A stretch of DNA of 64,000 bases from Muribaculaceae bacterium Isolate-037 (Harlan) (GTDB lineage: Bacteria; Bacteroidota; Bacteroidia; Bacteroidales; Muribaculaceae): NCBI GenBank assembly GCA_003762615.1, contig RIAZ01000026.1, positions 1 through 64,000 of the forward strand. The letters run 5' to 3'. How positions within the stretch are numbered: the stretch's first letter is position 1; every line of letters begins with the position of its first letter. The notes below the pieces were generated by a model, which did no database searches, was not told the origin of the DNA, and saw only the letters and a program-made list of their open reading frames with translations. A program made the position numbers and the translations under genes. Of the stretch, positions 44,674 to 52,575 are shown piece after piece.

Positions 44674-46311
44674 TTACATCATACCGCCCATTCCTCCCAT
44701 TCCGGGAGCTCCCATTGGAGCAACTGGAGTATCCTCTTTTTTATCTGCAATAACACATTCTGTGGTCAAGAACATGCCAGCAATACTTGCCGCATTTTCC
44801 AATGCCACTCTTGTGACTTTAGCAGGATCAATAACGCCGGTACTAAAGAAATTTTCAAATGTGTCTGTACGTGCATTATATCCAAAATCTCCAGATCCAT
44901 CTTTCACTTTCTGGACAATAACTGCACCCTCTACTCCGGCATTAGCCACAATTTGACGCAACGGTTCTTCTATTGCACGACGTATGATTGCAATACCGGT
45001 GTTTTCATCATCATTATCTCCCTTAAGTTCTTCAAGCTTAGGGAGGCAACGGATATATGCAATACCACCACCAGGGACAATACCTTCCGCAATTGCAGCC
45101 CGAGTAGCCGACAATGCATCATCCACTCTATCTTTTTTCTCTTTCATCTCAACTTCAGATGGTGCTCCTATATAAAGGACTGCCACCCCTCCTGCAAGTT
45201 TTGCAAGACGTTCCTGAAGTTTCTCCTTGTCATAGTTGGATGTAGTGGTTTCTATTTGAGCCTTAATCTGATTTACTCGATCTGAAATAGCTTGTTTAGA
45301 TCCGCTACCATTTACAATAATGGTATTATCTTTATTTATAGTTATCTTTTCAGCAGTTCCAAGCTCTTGTACACTTGCCTGAGAAAGCTGCATACCCTTA
45401 ACCTCACTGATAACAGTACCACCTGTAAGGACTGCGATATCTTCAAGCATCTCTTTCCTACGATCACCAAATCCTGGAGCCTTTACCGCACAAATCTTTA
45501 ACGATCCACGGAGTCGATTTACAACAAGAGTAGCAAGAGCCTCATTATCGACATCTTCTGCAATAATCAAGAGAGGACGACCACTTTGCGCCACAGCCTC
45601 AAGAATTGGGAGAAGATCCTTCAGATTTGAAATCTTCTTATCAAATAGAAGGATATATGGGGAGTCCATCTCACATTCCATCTTCTCACTATTAGTGACA
45701 AAGTAGGGAGAAATATATCCACGATCAAACTGCATACCCTCAACAATATCTACTGTAGTTTCAGTACCTTTTGCCTCTTCTACAGTGATCACTCCTTCTT
45801 TCTTGACTTTCTTCATAGCCTCTGCTATGAGCCTGCCAATTTCCTCGTCATTGTTAGCAGATACGCGTGCAACATTTTCAATCTTGTCGATATCATCATC
45901 CACCTCCTGGCTCTGGGACTTAATACCTTCAACAACGCAAGATACGGCTTTATCAATACCTCTTTTCAAATCCATTGGATTTGCACCGGCAGCCACATTC
46001 TTAAGACCGACATTTACAATTGCCTGAGCAAGTACAGTTGCAGTTGTTGTGCCATCACCAGCCTGATCACCAGTCTTGGATGCGACTTCCTTAACAAGTT
46101 GGGCACCCATATTCTGGAATGGATCTTCCAATTCAATTTCACGTGCAACAGACACACCATCCTTAGTGATGTGAGGTGCACCGAATTTCTTCTCAATAAT
46201 GACATTCCGCCCCTTGGGTCCAAGTGTCACCTTGACTGCATCCGCAAGAGCGTCTACTCCATTTTTAAGCTCTTCACGAGCCTTGATATTAAATTTTATT
46301 TCTTTTGCCAT
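44674..46311 (-). CDS. groL: Chaperonin GroEL
   Basis: 545-residue subunit of the 14-mer folding chamber. The N-terminus has VTLGPKGRNVIIEKKFGAP, ATP-binding GDGTTTATVLAQ, and the equatorial Asp in the C-terminal half; the chain ends with the typical Gly-Met tail (GGMGGMM). It lies 27 bp downstream of groES in a two-gene operon. The palindrome at 44602-44667 follows it and the sigma-54-like element at 46652-46669 precedes the operon. Confidence 0.98.
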   Translation of the reverse strand: MAKEIKFNIKAREELKNGVDALADAVKVTLGPKGRNVIIEKKFGAPHITKDGVSVAREIELEDPFQNMGAQLVKEVASKTGDQAGDGTTTATVLAQAIVNVGLKNVAAGANPMDLKRGIDKAVSCVVEGIKSQSQEVDDDIDKIENVARVSANNDEEIGRLIAEAMKKVKKEGVITVEEAKGTETTVDIVEGMQFDRGYISPYFVTNSEKMECEMDSPYILLFDKKISNLKDLLPILEAVAQSGRPLLIIAEDVDNEALATLVVNRLRGSLKICAVKAPGFGDRRKEMLEDIAVLTGGTVISEVKGMQLSQASVQELGTAEKITINKDNTIIVNGSGSKQAISDRVNQIKAQIETTTSNYDKEKLQERLAKLAGGVAVLYIGAPSEVEMKEKKDRVDDALSATRAAIAEGIVPGGGIAYIRCLPKLEELKGDNDDENTGIAIIRRAIEEPLRQIVANAGVEGAVIVQKVKDGSGDFGYNARTDTFENFFSTGVIDPAKVTRVALENAASIAGMFLTTECVIADKKEDTPVAPMGAPGMGGMGGMM

Positions 46312-46338
46312 TTTCTTAAATTTTTAAATATCTCTAAT

Positions 46339-46611
46339 TCAGCCAATCACTGCAAGAACGTCACTTTGACGCATGATTATATACTTGGAACCGTCATATT
46401 CAATTTCAGTTCCGGCATATTTCCCATATAGCACCTGATCACCTACTTTTAGCACCATTTCTTCATCTTTAGTTCCATTTCCTACTGCAAGTACATTTCC
46501 TCGCAAAGGTTTTTCTTTAGCGGAATCCGGAATAATGATGCCGCCAAGTGTCACTTCTTCTGCAGCTGTAGGCTCGATTAGAACCCTATCTGCTAATGGT
46601 CTGATATTCAT
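46339..46611 (-). CDS. groS: Co-chaperonin GroES
   Basis: 90-residue heptameric lid of GroEL. It shows IRPLADRVLIEP, the mobile loop around EEVTLGGIIIPDSAKEKPLRG, and VLYGKYAGTEIEYDG. No CIRCE inverted repeat (TTAGCACTC-N9-GAGTGCTAA) lies in the leader, in line with the general absence of HrcA control in this phylum. A sigma-54-like element is centred about 50 bp upstream of the ATG. Confidence 0.97.
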   Translation of the reverse strand: MNIRPLADRVLIEPTAAEEVTLGGIIIPDSAKEKPLRGNVLAVGNGTKDEEMVLKVGDQVLYGKYAGTEIEYDGSKYIIMRQSDVLAVIG

Positions 46612-46651
46612 ATCTGATATTTTTATAGTTTAACTATTCTGTTAATGCTAA

Positions 46652-46669
46652 CAACAAAAATCGTGCCAA
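46652..46669 (-). promoter_or_regulatory. Sigma-54-like promoter element upstream of groES-groEL
   Basis: Minus-strand TTGGCACGATTTTTGTTG: the -24 box TTGGCACG is perfect and the -12 box reads TTGT in place of TTGC, with GG-N10-GT spacing. Predicted start near 46644, leader about 33 nt. No TAnnTTTG promoter was found in this gap. Confidence 0.55.
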
Positions 46670-46696
46670 TTATCAATTATGGCATTAATACAAACT

Positions 46697-46736
46697 AAAA
46701 GAGAAACATTTCATTTCTGAATAATGTTTCTCTTTT
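46697..46736 (-). terminator. Terminator of the amylase gene
   Basis: A 14-bp stem, AAAAGAGAAACATT (46697-46710) with AATGTTTCTCTTTT (46723-46736), and a 12-nt loop; the last arm provides the T-run on the minus strand. Confidence 0.85.
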
Positions 46737-46781
46737 AATTATTATTTACCAATTATATTGATTTGACCTTATTATTTTTCA

Positions 46782-48212
46782 TTATTTTACAATAATATAG
46801 CTTCTTTCAGGAGCAAGTATGCCTTTTAAAATGCCTTTCTTCACCTTAAATTCCTTACCATATACCTCATCTCTATATGTACCATCTGGAAGACCGGTTG
46901 GCAAATTGACAGAATTGGCAAATTTTGAGATATTTATGATAGCAGCTCCTTTATTGCCTCTATTTACCAAAAGAACCTGACCATTATCTGAAAACTTTAA
47001 ATCTTCTTTTTGTCCAGCCATTCTCGTGCGGAACTTATTCACCGCAACAACTTCAGGATGGAAAAATTCATTATTTCCACGTGCACCTAATACGTTATCT
47101 CCCCAATAGTTTTGACGTGTTGATCCGGCGGGACGACTGAAAAAAAGAGGAACTCCATTCTGTCTCGCTGTCAAAAATACCCAGCCTGTACGAATCTGAT
47201 CATCTGTAAGATGTGCTGACTCATGGGCATTCGCATAAGTATCATGACTCTCAACCCATGTAGTCAGATATTCCGGAGCTGATGTATGATGCCAATTAAT
47301 CAAATCTAAATCTTTGACACTTCCTTTTTCAAGAGCCTCTCTTAATATATGTCCATAGCCGGACGCCGTCTGTCCGAAATAATCTGCATATTCAGCTTCT
47401 GGCACATTCCGATCTTGAAGAACCTCTCCATATACAAAAAGCGAATCATAAGGCACTGCCAAACTCACGCCCTTTACTGATTTTCTTCCTGTTGCAACAT
47501 CCCAGAAATCATTCTCCTTTACACCAGATGCAGAATCAACCGGATCAGAATGCACTCCGATGTGCTTGGCTGTATCATAGCGGAATCCCTTAACACCAAG
47601 ACTTAATAGATCATTCACAAACTGCATGTAATATTTCTGAAAATCCTTATTCTCAGTATTGACATCAGGCAACGCTCCAGATCCCCACAACGTGCACTGT
47701 AAACGATCATTGTAATCCTCTACAGGTTGCAGTCCATTTGAATGATACATCTTATCTCTACCACCCACTGCCTTATAGAAATCATCAGATACTGCATCTA
47801 TATCAAAAGCCGTATGATTTGGCAGGACATCCACTATAACTTTGACATTGTATTTTGCAGCAGAATCCATCATCTGCTTCATTTTGTCACGGGTACCTAA
47901 AATATTATTTCCAATTTTCCAATCAGTCGGTTGGTAATAATAATACCAGTTGCCCTCTGTTACATTGTCATCAAATATCTTTTTCCCACTGCCTGCCGGT
48001 TCATAGCAATTTTGAACCGGAGATGTCTGCACCATCGTAAATCCAGATTCTGCAATCTTACGCATATTGTCGGCAATTGTGGGGAAATTCCAACTCCAAG
48101 CATGAAGAATTGATTCAGTATTTGTGACATCGGGATTATGTGTAACCCGATCTTTTGCCACTACTGTGCCGGATATTCCAACACATAGAGATAATGCTAA
48201 AATTTTATTCAT
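46782..48212 (-). CDS. Secreted alpha-amylase, GH13
   Basis: 476 residues; signal peptide about 1-19. The four GH13 regions are present: VIVDVLPNHT, GFRYDTAKH (nucleophile Asp about 212), VYGEVLQ (acid/base Glu about 261) and WVESHDTY (Asp about 320). A C-terminal beta domain ends in APERSYIIVK. It should cut alpha-1,4-glucans outside the cytoplasm. There is no lipobox and no Sus-like outer-membrane partner nearby, so it is not part of a classical starch-utilisation system. Several dyads in the 335-bp upstream region may bind a regulator. Confidence 0.93.
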   Translation of the reverse strand: MNKILALSLCVGISGTVVAKDRVTHNPDVTNTESILHAWSWNFPTIADNMRKIAESGFTMVQTSPVQNCYEPAGSGKKIFDDNVTEGNWYYYYQPTDWKIGNNILGTRDKMKQMMDSAAKYNVKVIVDVLPNHTAFDIDAVSDDFYKAVGGRDKMYHSNGLQPVEDYNDRLQCTLWGSGALPDVNTENKDFQKYYMQFVNDLLSLGVKGFRYDTAKHIGVHSDPVDSASGVKENDFWDVATGRKSVKGVSLAVPYDSLFVYGEVLQDRNVPEAEYADYFGQTASGYGHILREALEKGSVKDLDLINWHHTSAPEYLTTWVESHDTYANAHESAHLTDDQIRTGWVFLTARQNGVPLFFSRPAGSTRQNYWGDNVLGARGNNEFFHPEVVAVNKFRTRMAGQKEDLKFSDNGQVLLVNRGNKGAAIINISKFANSVNLPTGLPDGTYRDEVYGKEFKVKKGILKGILAPERSYIIVK

Positions 48213-48237
48213 CCTTTGTATGATTTTTTCACGGTCA

Positions 48238-48253
48238 TAACCAAAATTGGTTA
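48238..48253. promoter_or_regulatory. Palindrome near the amylase start
   Basis: TAACCAA-AA-TTGGTTA, perfect 7-bp arms, 26-41 bp upstream of the amylase ATG. Possible operator or leader hairpin. Confidence 0.4.
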
Positions 48254-48305
48254 ATACGTAACTTTAAAGAAATTAATAGGTATCTTTTATAGAACGCATA
48301 AAAAC

Positions 48306-48376
48306 AATGGGTATTTTATCAATTTATAAAAAATAGTACCTAAAATTAAAGAATCTGCACATGATTAATACCCATT
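48306..48376. repeat. Wide inverted repeat in amylase/NlpC region
   Basis: AATGGGTATT (48306-48315) and AATACCCATT (48367-48376), perfect 10-bp arms separated by 51 bp. The spacing is close to five helical turns, so two bound proteins would face the same side. Confidence 0.4.
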
Positions 48377-48432
48377 ACCAATATAAAATTCATACAACAC
48401 TTCAATATGCACATATGAAACATTGATGTGCA
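48356..48432. promoter_or_regulatory. Three TGCACAT copies, candidate operators
   Basis: TGCACAT at 48356-48362 and 48408-48414, and inverted (ATGTGCA) at 48426-48432. The last two form a dyad with an 11-bp spacer, 45 bp upstream of the -33 box of the NlpC promoter. Confidence 0.4.
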
Positions 48433-48476
48433 AAATTATAATATTTCTTAAATTCAACACTTTACTAACTGTATGA

Positions 48477-48508
48477 TTTGCATTATTCCTTTAAACTAAC
48501 TAATTTTG
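48477..48508 (+). promoter_or_regulatory. Promoter of the NlpC/P60 gene
   Basis: TTTG (48477-48480), a 20-bp spacer and TAATTTTG (48501-48508), a perfect match to the phylum consensus, with a leader of about 34 nt. Confidence 0.8.
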
Positions 48509-48548
48509 TAGAACAATACTGAATAATCAGTAATAAATAACCCAAAAC

Positions 48549-49193
48549 ATGAAATTTTCCAATCTTATTACCATAATACTCTTCACTGCCGGTTGTTGTT
48601 CATTTGAATCGGCAGCACAATCATTATTGGATTCTAAACCCCATGCTGAAATTCATAAACAACTTTTGGCAAATGCAAAATCTTCTAAGTTAGACAAAAG
48701 TGTAATCAAGGATTTCATCAAAAATGATATTGAGAAAAGAGAGGATTCCAATATAAAGAATACATCTGAATCTACTGAAACGATCACTCTAATCAATGAC
48801 CTTCTGAAAGAAGCTAATACTCATATTGGCAAACGATACAGATCTGGAGCTAAAGGTCCGAATGCATTTGATTGCTCCGGCTTCTCAAGTTATGTTTTTC
48901 GCCAGTTTGGTTATAATCTTGGAGCATCCTCACGCGACCAATACAATCAGGGTAGCGTTGTAGAAAAGCAAGATTTAAAGAAAGGAGACCTGGTGTTCTT
49001 TACCGGACGCAACAGCAGACATGGAAGGGTAGGACACGTTGGAATTGTTGTCAGCGTAGACTCTGAAAAGGGCAGTTTTAAATTTATTCATGCCAGTACA
49101 TCTCAAGGCATACGGATAGATACAAACGACGCTTATTATGGAAGACGTTATTTAGGCGCAAGACGAATCATCAACAATAATGAAACTTTATAA
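48549..49193 (+). CDS. Secreted NlpC/P60 peptidoglycan endopeptidase
   Basis: 214 residues: signal peptide (about 1-23), a helical stretch, then the NlpC/P60 domain (about 90-214). The catalytic Cys is in FDCSGFSSYVF, the first His in GHVGIVVS and the second polar residue in FIHAST. It would cut the stem peptide of peptidoglycan, commonly between D-Glu and diaminopimelate. No SH3 or LysM targeting domain is present. Transcribed alone, divergently from the amylase and convergently with the nitrilase gene. Confidence 0.92.
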   Translation: MKFSNLITIILFTAGCCSFESAAQSLLDSKPHAEIHKQLLANAKSSKLDKSVIKDFIKNDIEKREDSNIKNTSESTETITLINDLLKEANTHIGKRYRSGAKGPNAFDCSGFSSYVFRQFGYNLGASSRDQYNQGSVVEKQDLKKGDLVFFTGRNSRHGRVGHVGIVVSVDSEKGSFKFIHASTSQGIRIDTNDAYYGRRYLGARRIINNNETL

Positions 49194-49231
49194 CTCTAAT
49201 AAATTTAGAGTTATAATTAAACAAATTCATT

Positions 49232-49265
49232 AATAAAGTGAGCATATTTGAATGCCCACTTTATT
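49232..49265. terminator. Bidirectional terminator, NlpC/nitrilase
   Basis: AATAAAGTG-a-GCAT pairs with ATGC-c-CACTTTATT around a 6-nt loop, followed by T residues on the plus strand. It overlaps the nitrilase stop codon. A smaller AACTCTAA/TTAGAGTT hairpin precedes it at 49192-49211. Confidence 0.8.
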
Positions 49266-50076
49266 TTTTGTTTGACATATTCTTTATAAAAAATTCATCA
49301 GAATCATCCCATACCGGGAATTTCTTCCTAAAACTATCTAATCTGCTCCTGCATAATGTGGCGTAGACAATTCCCGTTTCATCTATACGGATAGATATAT
49401 CATTACCTTTGTAATCAATGATCATTGAACTGCCATCGTATTCATAACCGTTCTTATCAACACCCTTACAATTCACACCACATACGTATGACTGATTTTC
49501 AATAGCACGCGCAAATAAAAGTTTATTCCAAGCGTCAACCCTTACTTTAGGCCAATTTGCAACACATATCAGTAAGTCATATTTGTTGTCTTGATTCCGG
49601 CACCATACTGGAAATCTAATATCGTAACATATCACTATCGATATATTCCATCCTCTATAGCGAATGCATGTATGTGAATCTCCTGGATTAAATACTACAT
49701 GCTCATTTGCCATTGTAAACAAATGACGCTTATCATAAAAGTACTCATCCCCAGACGGCTCTACAATAAACCCGCGATTAAATAATAATCCACCTGTATC
49801 TGCAATAAAACTTCCGGCGATAGCAATATTATAATGATTAGCCAACTGATGGATCATTTGCATTGTTTCTCCGGTGTTTCGTTCAGCCATTACTCTCACA
49901 AATTCCTTATCTTCCATAGAGGGGAATCCTGTAGAGAATGTCTCAGGAAAAATTACAATATCAGCGTCTCTATGTATTAAATTCATGAACCGCTTGACTT
50001 CTGCCAAGTTTTTAATTTTATCTCCCCATTCAATTTGAAGGGGTACTAATGCCACTTTAAGATCGGTTGTATTCAC
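49261..50076 (-). CDS. Nitrilase-superfamily omega-amidase
   Basis: 271 residues with the carbon-nitrogen hydrolase triad: Glu in VIFPETFSTGF, Lys in FYDKRHLF, and the nucleophile Cys in IVICYDIRFPVWCRN. The DIRFPVW context and the TMANEH segment resemble the YafV/Nit2 omega-amidase branch, which hydrolyses alpha-ketoglutaramate or alpha-ketosuccinamate. Cytosolic. It follows the acyltransferase gene by 3 bp at the end of the rod-shape gene run. Confidence 0.85.
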   Translation of the reverse strand: MNTTDLKVALVPLQIEWGDKIKNLAEVKRFMNLIHRDADIVIFPETFSTGFPSMEDKEFVRVMAERNTGETMQMIHQLANHYNIAIAGSFIADTGGLLFNRGFIVEPSGDEYFYDKRHLFTMANEHVVFNPGDSHTCIRYRGWNISIVICYDIRFPVWCRNQDNKYDLLICVANWPKVRVDAWNKLLFARAIENQSYVCGVNCKGVDKNGYEYDGSSMIIDYKGNDISIRIDETGIVYATLCRSRLDSFRKKFPVWDDSDEFFIKNMSNKK

Positions 50077-50079
50077 TTT

Positions 50080-50625
50080 TCAGATTTTAAATTTATTCGG
50101 ATACTTCGCACAGTAATCATACGGAGCATAGTAATTTTTAACATACTCCAAATCCTTTTCTATGTCTCCTGTTGGATAATACTCATCTCGTATAAAGACT
50201 AATTTATTAGCATAGTCAATGACTCCAAATTGAACTGGGACATCAGCTCCACATGCAATATAAAGGAATCCTGTATGCCATCTATTAGTGGCACTTCTCG
50301 TACCTTCAGGAGTAACGGCGAGATTTACGTATTTCTTATTATGAAAAAGCTCTATGACCTGATTTGTCAGCGAACCTTTCTTATTCCCACGGAAAACAGG
50401 AATACCGCCTAAAGCCCGAAGCAAGTATTTCAAAGGGAAGAAAAACCAAAAATCCTTCATAAGGAAATTCGCCTCTCTTCCCAATGATTTATAAGCGAAT
50501 AGACCTAAAATGAAATCCCAATTAGAAGTATGAGGCGCAACGCAGATCACACATTTATCCCTACGTGGAGCAGATATATCTAACTTCCATCCAACTATAC
50601 GGAGACCATACTTCCAAAGATTCAT
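50080..50625 (-). CDS. 1-acyl-sn-glycerol-3-phosphate acyltransferase-like protein
   Basis: 181 residues of the PlsC/LPLAT fold. The catalytic H-x4-D motif is in APHTSNWDFILG and the substrate-binding region in VTPEGTRSATNRWHTGF. It would acylate a lysophospholipid or related acceptor at the membrane. It is shorter than typical PlsC (about 240), as are many Bacteroidales homologues. Lies 43 bp after a small unknown gene and 3 bp before the nitrilase gene. Confidence 0.85.
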   Translation of the reverse strand: MNLWKYGLRIVGWKLDISAPRRDKCVICVAPHTSNWDFILGLFAYKSLGREANFLMKDFWFFFPLKYLLRALGGIPVFRGNKKGSLTNQVIELFHNKKYVNLAVTPEGTRSATNRWHTGFLYIACGADVPVQFGVIDYANKLVFIRDEYYPTGDIEKDLEYVKNYYAPYDYCAKYPNKFKI

Positions 50626-50668
50626 AAGCTTCTAATTAATTTCTATTCTTGAATAGGTTGTCATATTT

Positions 50669-51031
50669 TTATTCTGCAACAGCATTCTTATACTGTTCTT
50701 TCACCTCTGCGGGAATTGCAGAATTAAATAATTTTATTGCCTCATCTATGCTATTGAAGAAATCCTCTTTGATTTTCACAAATAATTTCTTGTAGAATTT
50801 ATTTTTCGCAACAGAATATTCCTTCAATCCGGCAAATGCCTTCACACCCTTGTCAAAGGTCACATCAGCATTACTCTTTGCAGCTCCGACTGCACCAAGC
50901 GTCAATTCAATCGACTTTGCAATTGAATCTTTATTTACACCGTCTACATTATAATAAGTAGACATCATTGCTTCACATGCAGAAGCTCCTACCGCCTCAA
51001 CATATTTCTTGAATTCTCTCTTATTTGCCAT
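50669..51031 (-). CDS. Small helical protein of unknown function
   Basis: 120 residues, charged and strongly alpha-helical by composition, with no signal peptide or membrane segment. I do not recognise a domain. Notable are NVDGVNKDSIAKSIELTLGAV and a long amphipathic C-terminal half rich in Lys, Phe and Asp. It sits between rodA (75 bp) and the acyltransferase gene (43 bp) on the same strand, so coexpression with the cell-shape genes is likely, but function is open. Confidence 0.7.
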   Translation of the reverse strand: MANKREFKKYVEAVGASACEAMMSTYYNVDGVNKDSIAKSIELTLGAVGAAKSNADVTFDKGVKAFAGLKEYSVAKNKFYKKLFVKIKEDFFNSIDEAIKLFNSAIPAEVKEQYKNAVAE

Positions 51032-51105
51032 AATGGTAATATTTATGATATGTCTTTAAATATATAACAGATTTACGTACTATTTTATTGAAAAAATCAA
51101 TAAAT

Positions 51106-52575
51106 TTAATCTCTTCGTTCCTTTCTGGAAGCATCAATCCTAAGTAAGATAAACAATAATATTGTAAATCCCCATAATGCAGACCCTCCATAACTGAAAA
51201 AGGGTAGCGGTATACCTATAACCGGACACAATCCTATTACCATACCGATATTAATACATAAATGAAATATCAAGAATGATACCATGCAATATGCATACAC
51301 TCGTCCGAAAGCAGTGCGTTGTCTTTCTGCAATTACTATTAGTCGCAGAATAAATGCAAGGAAAACGATAAGCACAGTAGTAGCTCCGACAAAGCCTTCC
51401 TCTTCACCAATAGTACAGAAGATAAAATCAGTGTGCTGCTCCGGCACATATTTCAATTTTGTCTGTGTCCCATTTAAGAAACCTTTACCGATTACGCCTC
51501 CTGATCCAATAGCTATCTTAGACTGATTGACGTTGTATCCCGCACCTCTCAAATCCTCTTCTATTCCAAGCGAGACTTTAATACGAGTCTGTTGGTGTGC
51601 CTCAAGTACATTCCCAAAAACAAAATTTACAGAGAATAGAAACAATACTGACACAAGTGCAAACGATATTGTAATCAAAAATTTTTGTATCCTATGATGA
51701 AGCATTGCTAATGATGTATATGCTAATGCCAATCCTAATATCACACAAAAGAAAATTGTACCATTTACTGTTACTCCACATATAGAGAGTATTGTCACAA
51801 TAACTCCAGAAAGGACAAAACCTATGATTACATTTCTGGCAATTACAAAATCTCGACAATAGAACACCAACATCAAAGTAAAAATAAGAATAATCAATAA
51901 AAATACTGAAAATTCACCAACCGGTATATTTAATATCAATGGTGCGGAGAATTTAACTGCCACAACAAAATATACTATAGCACATACCACCGAGAAAAGC
52001 ACCAATCCACTCATGCCCTCACGGTATAATACAAATATCAATGAAAAATATACCAATGCACTGCCAGTCTCCTTCTGAAGTAAGATAAGACATATTGGCA
52101 GAAATATAATTATCAATGCTCTAAAATAATTACTTATCTTGGCATTCAATGAAAAATTATATGAATTAAACAATCGAGCTAATGCAAGAGCTGTAGCAAA
52201 TTTTCCAAATTCAGCAGGTTGTAAACTGACTGGACCAAACACCAACCACGATCTTGACCCTTTGATATCGGGTGCCAAAAATATAGTAGCAATCAATATG
52301 ATTATAACAATTCCATATATTGGATATGCATAAGCCTCAAATAACCTGGCATCAAGAAGCAAGATAACTCCCCCAATAACCACAGACAACCCAATCCATA
52401 AGAATTGTTTACCTGAGAATTCCGCAAAATCAAACATACTGGCATTATCAAAATCATAGCTTGCCGCATATATGCTTATTGCGCCTGCCGATACCAACAA
52501 CAGATATAATAATATTGTTATCCAATCAAGTGATCGGAAAACGGAAACATTTGCTTCAGTGTTTCTTGACTCCAC
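51106..52575 (-). CDS. rodA: Peptidoglycan glycosyltransferase RodA
   Basis: SEDS-family polymerase of the elongasome; 489 residues, longer than the usual 370-420 because of extra membrane helices in the middle (about 200-310). Conserved parts are KGSRSWLVFGPVSLQPAEFGKFATALALA and, near the C-terminus, GSGGVIGKGFLNGTQTKLKYVPEQHTDFIFCTIGEEEGF and PFFSYGGSAL. It overlaps the PBP2 gene by 20 bp, matching the known RodA-PBP2 pairing. Confidence 0.95.
   Translation of the reverse strand: MESRNTEANVSVFRSLDWITILLYLLLVSAGAISIYAASYDFDNASMFDFAEFSGKQFLWIGLSVVIGGVILLLDARLFEAYAYPIYGIVIIILIATIFLAPDIKGSRSWLVFGPVSLQPAEFGKFATALALARLFNSYNFSLNAKISNYFRALIIIFLPICLILLQKETGSALVYFSLIFVLYREGMSGLVLFSVVCAIVYFVVAVKFSAPLILNIPVGEFSVFLLIILIFTLMLVFYCRDFVIARNVIIGFVLSGVIVTILSICGVTVNGTIFFCVILGLALAYTSLAMLHHRIQKFLITISFALVSVLFLFSVNFVFGNVLEAHQQTRIKVSLGIEEDLRGAGYNVNQSKIAIGSGGVIGKGFLNGTQTKLKYVPEQHTDFIFCTIGEEEGFVGATTVLIVFLAFILRLIVIAERQRTAFGRVYAYCMVSFLIFHLCINIGMVIGLCPVIGIPLPFFSYGGSALWGFTILLFILLRIDASRKERRD

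Larger units (their letters stand above)
48213..48548. other. Divergent regulatory region, amylase/NlpC
   Basis: 336 bp holding a perfect promoter for the NlpC/P60 gene, three TGCACAT copies, a wide inverted repeat and a palindrome close to the amylase start (described separately). A TAATTTTG box on the minus strand (48438-48431) is the best -7 candidate for the amylase gene, which would give a leader of about 210 nt; its -33 is weak. Confidence 0.5.

Noticed and set aside
44659..45285. 208-codon plus-strand ORF opposite groEL
   Set aside because: Antisense open frames over groEL are common shadows of its codon use; the product is rich in Cys, Ile, Ser and Thr with no domain or promoter.
46612..46680. 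CIRCE-type HrcA operator before groES
   Set aside because: Only a short GTTA..TAAC dyad containing TTAGCA is present; the 9-bp arms TTAGCACTC/GAGTGCTAA with a 9-bp spacer are absent.
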